DNA from: CAWIVH01 sp963839475
GTDB taxonomy: Bacteria > Acidobacteriota > UBA6911
DNA length: 64,000 nucleotides
Assembly (NCBI GenBank): GCA_963839475.1
Contig: CAWIVH010000013.1
Span: 248,001 to 312,000 of the forward strand
Direction of reading: 5' to 3'
Shown here: piece by piece, positions 43,066 to 50,760 of the stretch
Numbering within the stretch: the first letter of the stretch is position 1
How the letters are laid out: the number at the start of each line of letters is the position of its first letter
Notes under the pieces: model-generated
Databases searched by the model: none
What the model was told of the DNA's origin: nothing
What the model saw: only the letters and a program-made list of their open reading frames with translations
Made by a program: the position numbers and the translations under genes

Positions 43066-44451
43066 ATGATCGGCCAAACTTTGAAGCACTATGCCATTGA
43101 GGCAATCCTCGGAAAAGGGGGGATGGGGACCGTCTATCGAGCCAAAGACACCCGGCTCCAGCGACCGGTGGCCCTTAAGGTTCTCAACGCGGAATGGACT
43201 GCCGATCTCGATCGGAAGAGCCGCTTCTTTCAGGAAGCCCGGGCGGCAGCCGCGATCACGCATCCAGCGATCGCCCAGGTTTACGATGTCGACGAGGCGG
43301 ACGGCGTGACCTTCATCGCCATGGAACTGGTGGAGGGCCAAACCATTCGCCAACTGGTTGTCAACCGGGACCTGGATGTTCTTGCTGCACTCGAGGTGGC
43401 CATCCAGGTAGGTGAGGGATTGGCTCGCGCGCATGAAACCGGAATTGTGCACCGCGATATTAAGTCGGAAAACATTATGGTCACCCGCGATGGCCACGCC
43501 AAGATCCTCGATTTCGGCCTTGCCAAACTGAATCCGATTCACAATGTTCATTCCAATTCCGGAGCCGAAGAGCACATGTCCCAGATGGCGACCGCAGCCA
43601 TGACCCAGGCCGGGATGGTGGTGGGAACCCTCGCCTACATGAGTCCCGAACAGGCCCGGGGACGCCAGTTGGACCACAGGAGCGATATTTTCTCCCTGGG
43701 TGTGACCTTGTATGAGATGGCGACCGGTCAACTTCCTTTCACCGGGGAGAGTCCGCTCGACACGATGCATGCTATCGCCTTTGAGGAAACCCGACCGATC
43801 ACGGTGTTGCGCCAGAACCTGCCGCCTGACTTGCAGCGGATCGTTTCCAAGTGCCTCCGCAAGCGTCCTGAGGACCGCTACCAGGAGACCCGGGACCTCG
43901 TCACTGATCTCAAAACGCTCAAGCGGGACATGGATTCGGGTGTGACACGCGCGGTACCCGCAACCGAGCGGTGGCGTGACCGGCTCGAATCGCTTAAGGC
44001 CCTGCCTCCGAAAACCCTGGCGGCAACGGCCGGAGCATCCGCGCTCCTGGTTCTGCTGCTGGTTTTTGTGTTCACGAAGCGAATCAGCGAATTCTGGTCC
44101 CTGATGCCCTTCGTCGTCATCGGCCTCCTGGCCTACCGGCGATACCGCAACCGGACCATGCGCCTTATGAAAAAATTCGCGGGCAAAGCGGCAAGGATCC
44201 CTGAAGTGCGGCTCATAACCTTCCAGCAAAATCGGGCTATGGTGGTCGTCGATCGCCTGCAAGCGAAAATTTACCTGAGGATCAACGGGCTGATGGAAGA
44301 GCTGAACCAGAAGCTCTTCTTCGGCGAAAGGATGTCGGTGGTCGTTCGGGACGATTTCACCCCGGAAGAATTCCGCAGCATGCTGAAGGAGCCTGGGGCG
44401 CTTTATGTGCGCGACGATGTTTTTGAAACTCCCCCGCTGCCGATGACCTGA
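43066..44451 (+). CDS. Membrane-anchored Ser/Thr protein kinase
   Basis: A 461-residue Hanks-type kinase, with ATG 43066 preferred (AGGATTGCGGGG upstream). Motifs: glycine loop GKGGMGTVY, ATP lysine K38 in VALKVL, E-helix, HRD131IKSEN and D149FG, the activation loop ending GTLAYMSPEQARG. The kinase domain ends near residue 295. Two hydrophobic segments (about 320-337 and 345-358) form a hairpin, so the last 100 residues (FQQNRAMVVVDRLQAKIYLRINGLMEEL) are probably cytoplasmic too, rather than a periplasmic sensor. That last domain is not one I recognise. Target proteins are unknown. Confidence 0.9.
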   Translation: MIGQTLKHYAIEAILGKGGMGTVYRAKDTRLQRPVALKVLNAEWTADLDRKSRFFQEARAAAAITHPAIAQVYDVDEADGVTFIAMELVEGQTIRQLVVNRDLDVLAALEVAIQVGEGLARAHETGIVHRDIKSENIMVTRDGHAKILDFGLAKLNPIHNVHSNSGAEEHMSQMATAAMTQAGMVVGTLAYMSPEQARGRQLDHRSDIFSLGVTLYEMATGQLPFTGESPLDTMHAIAFEETRPITVLRQNLPPDLQRIVSKCLRKRPEDRYQETRDLVTDLKTLKRDMDSGVTRAVPATERWRDRLESLKALPPKTLAATAGASALLVLLLVFVFTKRISEFWSLMPFVVIGLLAYRRYRNRTMRLMKKFAGKAARIPEVRLITFQQNRAMVVVDRLQAKIYLRINGLMEELNQKLFFGERMSVVVRDDFTPEEFRSMLKEPGALYVRDDVFETPPLPMT

Positions 44452-44460
44452 TCGCTTTTC

Positions 44461-44721
44461 TCAAACGTCCAACTCTACAACCGTCGCGCCGCGGCCGGGA
44501 ACGTCAGCAAAAGACCGGACGCGGGGATGCCTGCGAAGAATGGAGTGGACAATCTCCCGTTGCACTCCGATTCCGCGACCGTGAATGATTCGGACATGCC
44601 GAAATGCTCTTTCCAGGGCTTGGTGGAGATACTCCCCGATGACATCCGGCACGTCGCCCGGCTGGAAGGAGTGCAGGTCGATGGAATCCTCAATCGGCAC
44701 CTCAACAGGTTCATCCGTCAT
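44461..44721 (-). CDS. Small Smr-domain protein
   Basis: An 86-residue protein that is essentially a lone Smr domain: SIDLHSFQPGDVPDVIGEYL carries the LDLH-like motif and VRIIHGRGIG the HGxG motif of the MutS2 C-terminal nuclease fold. Lone Smr proteins are thought to be endonucleases acting on branched DNA or on mRNA. ATG 44721 starts just before the domain; an alternative start at 44814 would overlap nadC by 35 bp and lacks a ribosome site. It lies 58 bp after nadC on the same strand. Confidence 0.8.
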   Translation of the reverse strand: MTDEPVEVPIEDSIDLHSFQPGDVPDVIGEYLHQALERAFRHVRIIHGRGIGVQREIVHSILRRHPRVRSFADVPGRGATVVELDV

Positions 44722-44779
44722 GCTGTTGATCCAATCTCCCGCGCTGCATCCGGTTTTGCTTGGATCCCTTCGCGGTTTG

Positions 44780-45652
44780 CTAAACCGTGGCAGCGAAATC
44801 CAGGGCCACATCAAGCGACGGGGCGCTGTGCGTGATCCATCCGACCGAAATCAGGTCGACTCCGGTCGCCGCGATCGCCCGCGCATTTTCCCGGCTGATA
44901 TTTCCGGAAGCTTCCGTGATGGCCCTGTCTCTCGCCATTTTGACCCCTTTGGCAAGGATATCCACTGTCATGTTGTCCAGAAGCACGGCATCGACCTTCA
45001 GGGATAGTGCTTCTGCCAACTGCTCCAGCGTATCGACCTCAACCTCGATTTTGACCATATGCCCGACCTGCCGGCGTACCCGGTGAACGGCTTCTGAAAT
45101 CCCTCCTGCGACGGCGATATGGTTGTCTTTGATCAAGGCTGCGTCATCCAGGCCAAAGCGATGGTTGGATCCGCCTCCGGCACGAACGGCGTATTTCTCA
45201 AGAATCCGCAGTCCCGGTGTGGTTTTGCGCGTGCAGACCACTCGTGCGGGAAAGCCGCTCACGGCTGATACGATGTCCCGGGTCGCAGTTGCGATACCCG
45301 ACATGTGGCCGAGAAAATTCAAGGCGGTTCGCTCGGCCGAAAGCAGAGCTCGAGAAGATCCGTTCAGAAGGGCCAGGGTATCACCCGAGGCGGCGGCCAG
45401 ACCGTCCATGGTCAGGGTTTTTATTCGAATCTGCGGATCGAGGATGCGGAATGCCTCAAGGGCCACATCGATTCCGGCGATGATGCCGGCAAATCTCGCC
45501 CGGAGAGTGGCCGATGCTTCGGCTCCGGGATTGACGATGGCATCGGTTGTGATGTCGCCCGCGCGTCCCAGATCCTCGATCAGGGATTTCCGGACCACCG
45601 TGGAATATAGAATCTTCTGGAGGGGAATGGGCGCCCAACCATTGTCAGTCAT
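44780..45652 (-). CDS. nadC: Nicotinate-nucleotide diphosphorylase (carboxylating)
   Basis: A 290-residue enzyme that turns quinolinate and PRPP into nicotinate mononucleotide, CO2 and PPi, the third step of de novo NAD synthesis. Landmarks are EDLGRAGDITTDAIV, VCTRKTTPGLRILEKYAVRAGGGSNHRFGLDDAALIKDNHI and the C-terminal VDLISVGWITHSAPSLDVALDF. It follows nadA by 152 bp on the same strand; a perfect hairpin lies in between. Regulated with nadA, very probably by the NrtR encoded upstream. Confidence 0.95.
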   Translation of the reverse strand: MTDNGWAPIPLQKILYSTVVRKSLIEDLGRAGDITTDAIVNPGAEASATLRARFAGIIAGIDVALEAFRILDPQIRIKTLTMDGLAAASGDTLALLNGSSRALLSAERTALNFLGHMSGIATATRDIVSAVSGFPARVVCTRKTTPGLRILEKYAVRAGGGSNHRFGLDDAALIKDNHIAVAGGISEAVHRVRRQVGHMVKIEVEVDTLEQLAEALSLKVDAVLLDNMTVDILAKGVKMARDRAITEASGNISRENARAIAATGVDLISVGWITHSAPSLDVALDFAATV

Positions 45653-45695
45653 AGCATGAAACTTCCTATTAAGGAGAATGGGTCAGTCACAGCCA

Positions 45696-45716
45696 TTTCC
45701 CTGAGGCAGGGAAATC
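45696..45716. promoter_or_regulatory. Perfect 9-bp hairpin between nadA and nadC
   Basis: ATTTCCCTG, AGG loop, CAGGGAAAT. It lacks a T run on the nadA-nadC strand, so it is not a standard terminator; it may stabilise or attenuate the transcript, or be a DNA operator. A degenerate TTATGCT-type half-site of the nadA operator lies just upstream (45713-45734, minus strand). Confidence 0.35.
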
Positions 45717-45804
45717 TACTGATTTTAGCATAACCGCTTTCCCGGACACTTCCAGCCAGCAGGCGCTTATTCTGGTACGCAATTCCATTCCCGCTTCCGA
45801 CCCG

Positions 45805-46833
45805 TCAGCCGGCAGTCAATTCGAACATGCGATGGACCGCCGACCGGGCTCGCAGCGCTATCTCCGGTTCAATGTTCACTTCCGGGCTCATGTCCTGCAG
45901 AGTCTGAAAGATTCCCGGCAGCGTAATCCTTTTCATGTGAGGGCAGAGGTTGCATGGGCGAACGAAATCAATCCGGGGAAACTGCACGGCCACGTTGTCG
46001 CTCATCGAGCATTCAGTCAGAAGCAGAGCGCGCGCAGGCTGGACCACGGCAATGTCGTGAATCATCCCTGAAGTCGACCCTACGTAATCGGCTTCTGCCA
46101 GAACATCGGGCGGGCATTCCGGGTGCGCCAGGATTCTTACGGCATCGAATTGCTCGCGATAGGCGCGAACCTCGGCTCCGGAGAATTTTTCGTGGACCTC
46201 GCAATGCCCCGGCCAAAGGATCACGCGCTTTCCGGTTTGTGCGGCGACGTGCCGCCCCAGGTATTCATCCGGCAGGAAGATCACGCTGTCGCCGTCGAGA
46301 GCTTCCACGATCCGGGCGGCATTAGCCGAAGTGCAGCAGACATCGGCTTCAGCTTTGACTTCGGCGCTTGTGTTTACATAAGCAACCACAGGGACACCTG
46401 GGTGGCGGCGGCGAAGCATACGCACGTCGGCGGCCGTGATGGCGGAAGCCAGGGAGCATCCTGCGTTCGGGTCCGAAATGAGGACGGTTTTTTCCGGATT
46501 CAGGATTTTGGCAGTCTCGGCCATGAAGTGGACGCCGCAGACCACGATGACATCGGCGCCGGTCCGCGCGGCTTCCCGTGCCAGCGCAAGGGAATCGCCC
46601 GTTATGTCCGCCACTCCGTGGAAGATTTCAGGCGTCTGGTAGTTGTGAGCGAGGATTATGGCGTTCCGCTCCGCTTTCAGTCGGCGAATGGCGTCAATGT
46701 AAGGAGCGTGGACCGGCCATTCAAGCTCAGGCAGAACCCTCCTCAAGCGCTCGTACACATGCGCCACCCTCTGCGCTACCTCTGCCGTATATGCGGGCTC
46801 ACACGGAATTGGTATTGCTGATGCTGCATCCAT
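45805..46833 (-). CDS. nadA: Quinolinate synthase
   Basis: A 342-residue [4Fe-4S] enzyme that condenses iminoaspartate with dihydroxyacetone phosphate to quinolinate. Landmarks: AIILAHNYQTPEI, GDSLALA, VCGVHFMAETAKILNPEKTVLISDPNAGCSLA, ADVCCTSANA, WPGHCEVHEKF and CNLCPHMKRI; the cluster cysteines are those in NAGC, GHC and the CNLC region. The start is ATG 46833 behind a GGAG; an upstream TTG at 46884 is ruled out because it lies in the operator/promoter. No nadB (L-aspartate oxidase) is next to it. Confidence 0.95.
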   Translation of the reverse strand: MDAASAIPIPCEPAYTAEVAQRVAHVYERLRRVLPELEWPVHAPYIDAIRRLKAERNAIILAHNYQTPEIFHGVADITGDSLALAREAARTGADVIVVCGVHFMAETAKILNPEKTVLISDPNAGCSLASAITAADVRMLRRRHPGVPVVAYVNTSAEVKAEADVCCTSANAARIVEALDGDSVIFLPDEYLGRHVAAQTGKRVILWPGHCEVHEKFSGAEVRAYREQFDAVRILAHPECPPDVLAEADYVGSTSGMIHDIAVVQPARALLLTECSMSDNVAVQFPRIDFVRPCNLCPHMKRITLPGIFQTLQDMSPEVNIEPEIALRARSAVHRMFELTAG

Positions 46834-46852
46834 ACCCCTGGTCTCCGGTTTC

Positions 46853-46873
46853 TTATACTCATAATGAGCATAA
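46853..46873. promoter_or_regulatory. NrtR-type operator, site 1
   Basis: A nearly perfect 21-bp palindrome: TTATACTCAT, one base, ATGAGCATAA. It lies 20 bp upstream of the nadA start and just downstream of a TTGACC hexamer on the minus strand (46884-46879), where a bound repressor would block transcription. The nrtR gene is directly upstream. Confidence 0.75.
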
Positions 46874-46917
46874 AGAAGGGTCAAAAAAACAGCTCGATTC
46901 CCCGAGCCTCTACCCTC

Positions 46918-46938
46918 TTATGCTAATAGTGAGTATAT
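46918..46938. promoter_or_regulatory. NrtR-type operator, site 2
   Basis: TTATGCTAAT, A, GTGAGTATAT: a degenerate copy of site 1, sharing the TTATGCT and GAGTATA half-sites. The centres of the two sites are 65 bp apart, close to six helical turns, so two dimers could face the same side of the DNA. Confidence 0.6.
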
Positions 46939-47112
46939 CCCTTGTCAATAGCACCCTCGCCTAAAAGTGAAGAACTCGCCGGCAACCTGGCTTCATCAAG
47001 CCGAATCCATAGGCCATGGAATTCTGAGCGGGCACGGATCTGGTATCAGGGCTGAAACCGGTCGCTGGATTCCTTTCGACATCGTTGTCGAACCGATTCC
47101 GAAAAAAGTTCG

Positions 47113-48141
47113 TCAGGGGAGGCGATGTCCCGGGAATCCTACCCCCGGCGCCTGCCGCTCGCGCAGGGCTTCTCTGCGGAACCTGAAGAGTTCGGCGGGC
47201 CTGCCGCCGGTGCGGGATTCCACCTGACCGGTTCCTTCGACGAGCCCCCCGGATTCGACCAGGCGGCGCAGGTTCTGCTTGTGAAGTCGTATTCCTGCAA
47301 GGGCTTCCACGACCCGCTGAAGTTGCAGGAGGGTAAAACTGGAAGGCAGCAATTCAAACACGACGGGTCTGTATTTCAGCTTGCCACGGATCCGACCGAG
47401 GGCCGAAGCCAGGATGCGCCGATGATCGAGCGCCATGCTTTGACCCAGGTGACGGGCGTGGCGGCCATGGCTGTTTTTCCTGGAAGCCGGCGGCGAACTT
47501 GAGTCCATATCCAGAGCCGATTCGGCAGCCAGTCCGATTTCGTAGATCAGTTCGTACCTGTCCAGAACCCTCTCTGGAACCCATGGGGCACCCTGAAGCC
47601 CGAAATAGATATCGCTGCGTTCCCGGCGTTCCTTTCTGACGGAACCGTTCGGTGACCTGCGAATCCAGCTCTCGATGGCCGGCTGAATTTCCTGGTCGAG
47701 GGCGGCGGGCTTTCCAGAGCGCCAGTCTTCCCAGGGAAAGAAGGTGTACCAATCGCGCCATGTGGCGGAGCCTGTTCCCGGGAGCCGCCCCTCGCGAACC
47801 AGCGCGAGGTAGGCGACCGAAATGACTCTGGGGCCTCCCTGGAGCTCGAGGGGGTCGCGGTTCCGGTTGCCGAAGGTGTAAAGCTGTTCCACATAACCCA
47901 GCTCAAGCCCTGTATGCTGCAGGACCCAGCGCCGGAGTCCCAGCTCAAGGGTTCGATCGCTGGAAGGGTCAAAAGGTCCGAATGGAAGTGCTTCATGGGC
48001 TGCATCTGCGGCCATTCGTTCCAGCCCCTGTTGGAATTCAGCCCAGGCTTGTCTGGATCGCTGGAAAGTCAAAATGCGCGGAGTTTCCTCCGTCACGGCC
48101 ACGATCACAGCATTGAGCCCGATGATAACCTGCGGATTCAT
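47113..48141 (-). CDS. nrtR: NrtR-type Nudix-domain transcriptional regulator of NAD synthesis
   Basis: A 342-residue protein: an N-terminal Nudix-like fold (VIIGLNAVIVAVTEETPRILTFQRS, LELGLRRWVLQHTGLELGYVEQLYTFGNRNRDP, VISVAYLALV) without an intact catalytic Nudix box (no GX5EX7REUXEEXGU), and a C-terminal winged HTH (LKYRPVVFELLPSSFTLLQLQRVVEAL, LHKQNLRRLVESGGLVEGTG). NrtR proteins bind ADP-ribose and repress NAD genes. It is longer than typical NrtR because of a Ser/Pro/Arg-rich linker near residues 205-230. ATG 48141 follows GAAGG. It is upstream of and co-oriented with nadA-nadC, separated by the operators. Confidence 0.85.
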   Translation of the reverse strand: MNPQVIIGLNAVIVAVTEETPRILTFQRSRQAWAEFQQGLERMAADAAHEALPFGPFDPSSDRTLELGLRRWVLQHTGLELGYVEQLYTFGNRNRDPLELQGGPRVISVAYLALVREGRLPGTGSATWRDWYTFFPWEDWRSGKPAALDQEIQPAIESWIRRSPNGSVRKERRERSDIYFGLQGAPWVPERVLDRYELIYEIGLAAESALDMDSSSPPASRKNSHGRHARHLGQSMALDHRRILASALGRIRGKLKYRPVVFELLPSSFTLLQLQRVVEALAGIRLHKQNLRRLVESGGLVEGTGQVESRTGGRPAELFRFRREALRERQAPGVGFPGHRLP

Positions 48142-48344
48142 AAAACCTTCTCCTCGAACACATCCCTCCCGCTATGCTAGTGTAAAACCACCGGTTCATG
48201 GAATACCAGCGTTTATGAGCACCTGAATCCATCCTGGCCCACCGGCCGGCGAACGAATCGATGTTTGCTGTCAACCCTCGCCGGCGGGCGGCCGTAGCAA
48301 GGAAGGTAACAGGGGCTCGGAACCGGGTCTCTCAGCATGTGGAC

Positions 48345-48932
48345 ATGATGAATAGCCCGCTATCAGATGAGGACCTGGTCGACGGCACCTTGGAAGGAGA
48401 CGAGGAGCTTTTTGCTCTCCTTTACGATCGGTACCGCCGCCCTGTTTATGCCACCGCATTCAGGATCATTCAGGATGCGGAGGAGGCGCAGGATGCTACC
48501 CAGGAAATTTTCGTCAAGGTCTACCGGTCCCTTTCCATGTGGAATGCAAAAAAGGCGAAGTTTTCGACCTGGCTCTACCGGCTTGCGGCGAATCACGCCA
48601 TCGACTGCTGGAGGGTACGCCGGCGCAGGTCGGAGGACCAGATGCCGGACGAACCGGGCCCTAAAGCTGCGATCGAAAACCGTCTGGGGGAAGCTATTTT
48701 GTCTCCTTATCAGGCGGTAAAGGAGCGGGAGCAGATCGACGCGATCCGCCAATGCGTCGACAGGCTTCCGGATTTGCAGAAGAAGGTATTTGTGCTGAGG
48801 TATTTTCAGGATTTGAAGCTTGAAGAGATAGCTGAAATGGAAAATTGCAGCCTGGGTACGGTAAAAACATCGTTGTTCCGCGGCTCCCAGAGTGTTCGCA
48901 AAGCCATGCGCAGATACCGAGGTGCCCAGTGA
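48345..48932 (+). CDS. ECF-subfamily RNA polymerase sigma factor
   Basis: A 195-residue sigma-70 family ECF protein. Region 2 is DEELFALLYDRYRRPVYATAFRIIQDAEEAQDATQEIFVKVYRSLSMW, with the -10-reading helix, and region 4 is DLQKKVFVLRYFQDLKLEEIAEMENCSLGTVKTSLFRGSQSVRKAM. ATG 48345 is taken as the start, since the preceding 28 residues are basic and not part of the family; ATG 48348 is equally possible. Its stop overlaps the next gene's GTG, pointing to a linked anti-sigma factor. Confidence 0.92.
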   Translation: MMNSPLSDEDLVDGTLEGDEELFALLYDRYRRPVYATAFRIIQDAEEAQDATQEIFVKVYRSLSMWNAKKAKFSTWLYRLAANHAIDCWRVRRRRSEDQMPDEPGPKAAIENRLGEAILSPYQAVKEREQIDAIRQCVDRLPDLQKKVFVLRYFQDLKLEEIAEMENCSLGTVKTSLFRGSQSVRKAMRRYRGAQ

Positions 48933-49384
48933 TCCAACCGGATAAGCGCCACTATACCGAAGAAGAATTGTTGCTCCATGCGCTGGGAGAAGAGAAACCG
49001 GAAGCTGCCGAAGCGATAGTTTCCCACTTCAAAAGCTGTCATGAGTGCCGTTCCGTCTTCCAGGAGTATCGCCAGGTGGTGCAGGGGATCCAGGCGTGGA
49101 CGGTACCGGAGCTCTCCGAGGAATCCTGGGAGAGCCGGAAACAGGGGATGGTTCTCCTTTTCCGTCAGGATTGCGGGAAAGGACGGCGGAGGGGGATTTC
49201 CAGACTTTTGCAGCAGGGGTTTGTCCGGGCCTGGGAGTATGCCCTGGCGAATCCGCTGCCGACCATGGCGTATGTGATTGCAGCTGTTGCATTCGCCTCG
49301 GAAAGGACGATCGCGACCTTCAGGCTGGATCGCGTGCTTCCGGCTACTACTGAGGTGTTCAAGATAATCAGGCAGGTATTATGA
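48929..49384 (+). CDS. Membrane-bound zinc anti-sigma factor
   Basis: A 151-residue protein starting at GTG 48929 in a GTGA overlap with the sigma stop. It has the ZAS motif H33-x3-C37-x2-C40 (HFKSCHEC), which binds zinc and clasps the sigma factor. One likely transmembrane helix near residues 108-122 (LPTMAYVIAAVAFAS) leaves only a short tail beyond it, so little sensory domain lies outside. The release signal may thus come through a partner, such as the next membrane protein. Confidence 0.88.
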   Translation: MIQPDKRHYTEEELLLHALGEEKPEAAEAIVSHFKSCHECRSVFQEYRQVVQGIQAWTVPELSEESWESRKQGMVLLFRQDCGKGRRRGISRLLQQGFVRAWEYALANPLPTMAYVIAAVAFASERTIATFRLDRVLPATTEVFKIIRQVL

Positions 49385-49399
49385 TCGTTGAGGCCAGCG

Positions 49400-50620
49400 A
49401 TGGTAAATGAGGCAACACTCAGCTTCGGGGAATTCCTTCGCGATATCCGGGGAGTAATCGCATCTCCAAGGCAAAGATTTTCGGTTATCCACGAACGGGG
49501 TGCGCTCTGGGGCTCCATTTTTCTGCTGCTGGCCCCATCTTATTTCGGATTTGCATTCCTGGGCGGGATTTATTTCGATCGCGATCCCTTCCCCGGGTAC
49601 TCGTTCCTGGTGCCCCTTCTGGCGGTAGCGGCCGTCTCTTTTCTGAAAGCCTTTTTTATCCATGTAGTTGCGCGTTTCTTTGAGGGAAACGGCCGCTATA
49701 TGGCGGGTACCGGAAGATTTTATGATCTGCTTACCGTGATCGGCTATGCAGGATTGCCGTCGGTCCTGGCGCTCATCATGGCTTTCTCGGTTTTTCTGTT
49801 TTTGCCGGGACAAATGGGGTACATGTTTAACAATTTCCACGCCGCGGCTGTAAGCGTCTTCATTGCGGTTGGAATTGCCCTGTTTATCTGGAACCTGATC
49901 CTCATGGTGCTTGCACTGCGGCCGATCTACCCGATGCGCGACCTGAAAATCGTGGTTACCTTCATTATCGGATCGCTGCTGATGGCCGGCCCCGCGATGA
50001 GTTTCCGCCTGCTGGCCCGCCCGGTGGAGGTCGATGGCGTCTATGTTGCGCCCATACTCAATGAAAGGATGATGCGGGCTTTTGCCGCGGATCCTGCCTC
50101 CGAGGATTCGGTGTCAAGGAAGATCGATCTTCACATCGACCTTATCGTCTACAAATATAGGACGCCCAAACGATTCGACTATGTTTTCTTCAACCCGGTA
50201 CAGGAACTGCCGAGCCGGGAAGGCGGGAAGTCGAAAGGTTCCATCAAATCGGAAAAATCTGGCGGGTCGGGTAGAAAGCACAAAGAATATGCGCTTGGCC
50301 GCCTGCTGGGTCTTCCGGGTGAGCGGGTGGAACTGAATCAAGGAAAGCTGCTGATCAATGGGGAGATTTGGTCCGAACCCTATATCGAAACTGAATTCCG
50401 CAGCAATTCTTCATTTCCTGCGCATAGCTTGGGACAATCCGAATACCTGGTCCTTCCGGCCGACCGCCGCTTGCTGGATGCAGGCTTTCATGACGTCATC
50501 CTCTCCCGCGACAGGATTCTCGGACGCATGATAAATGCAAGGTTTCCTCTGGGGTGGTGGTTTTTCCGACTGGGCGCACTGGACCAGGGTTCCCCGGAGG
50601 GAAAGCCCACCCAACCCTGA
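49400..50620 (+). CDS. Yip1-like membrane domain fused to degenerate signal peptidase (S26) domain
   Basis: A 406-residue protein, third in the sigma operon (15 bp after the anti-sigma stop; ATG 49400 follows GAGG). Residues 1-205 have about five transmembrane helices and a Yip1-type layout (LRDIRGVIASPRQRFSVI, FYDLLTVIGYAGLPSVLALI). Residues about 225-395 match signal peptidase I boxes C to E: IDLIVYKYRTPKRFDYVFFNP, GRLLGLPGERVELNQGKLLINGE and RILGRMI. The catalytic Lys that should precede R301 is G300, and no SMxPT serine motif is present, so it looks inactive as a protease. It may bind peptides or signals for the sigma pair; that is inference. Confidence 0.75.
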   Translation: MVNEATLSFGEFLRDIRGVIASPRQRFSVIHERGALWGSIFLLLAPSYFGFAFLGGIYFDRDPFPGYSFLVPLLAVAAVSFLKAFFIHVVARFFEGNGRYMAGTGRFYDLLTVIGYAGLPSVLALIMAFSVFLFLPGQMGYMFNNFHAAAVSVFIAVGIALFIWNLILMVLALRPIYPMRDLKIVVTFIIGSLLMAGPAMSFRLLARPVEVDGVYVAPILNERMMRAFAADPASEDSVSRKIDLHIDLIVYKYRTPKRFDYVFFNPVQELPSREGGKSKGSIKSEKSGGSGRKHKEYALGRLLGLPGERVELNQGKLLINGEIWSEPYIETEFRSNSSFPAHSLGQSEYLVLPADRRLLDAGFHDVILSRDRILGRMINARFPLGWWFFRLGALDQGSPEGKPTQP

Positions 50621-50674
50621 GCCCATCGCAAAGGACTCCTGCCGGTCCTGGACATCTTTGCCGTTCCGTTCTTC

Positions 50675-50698
50675 TGGCCTGCCGGCCATCTGTTTTTT
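50675..50698 (+). terminator. Probable terminator of the sigma operon
   Basis: TGGCC, TGCC loop, GGCCA, then TCTG and six T, about 55 bp after the stop codon. The stem is short but GC-rich. Confidence 0.45.
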
Positions 50699-50760
50699 GG
50701 ACGCGTAACCGTCGCTAATATGGTTTAATAACGGCCTCGGAATATCGGGAGGAGGCCGCA

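Noticed and set aside
43024..44262. Long minus-strand frame opposite the protein kinase
   Set aside because: Shadow of the kinase gene, with no motif of its own.
46834..46884. Upstream start for nadA at a TTG
   Set aside because: The extra codons would translate the operator and the -35-like TTGACC, and ATG 46833 has a GGAG site.
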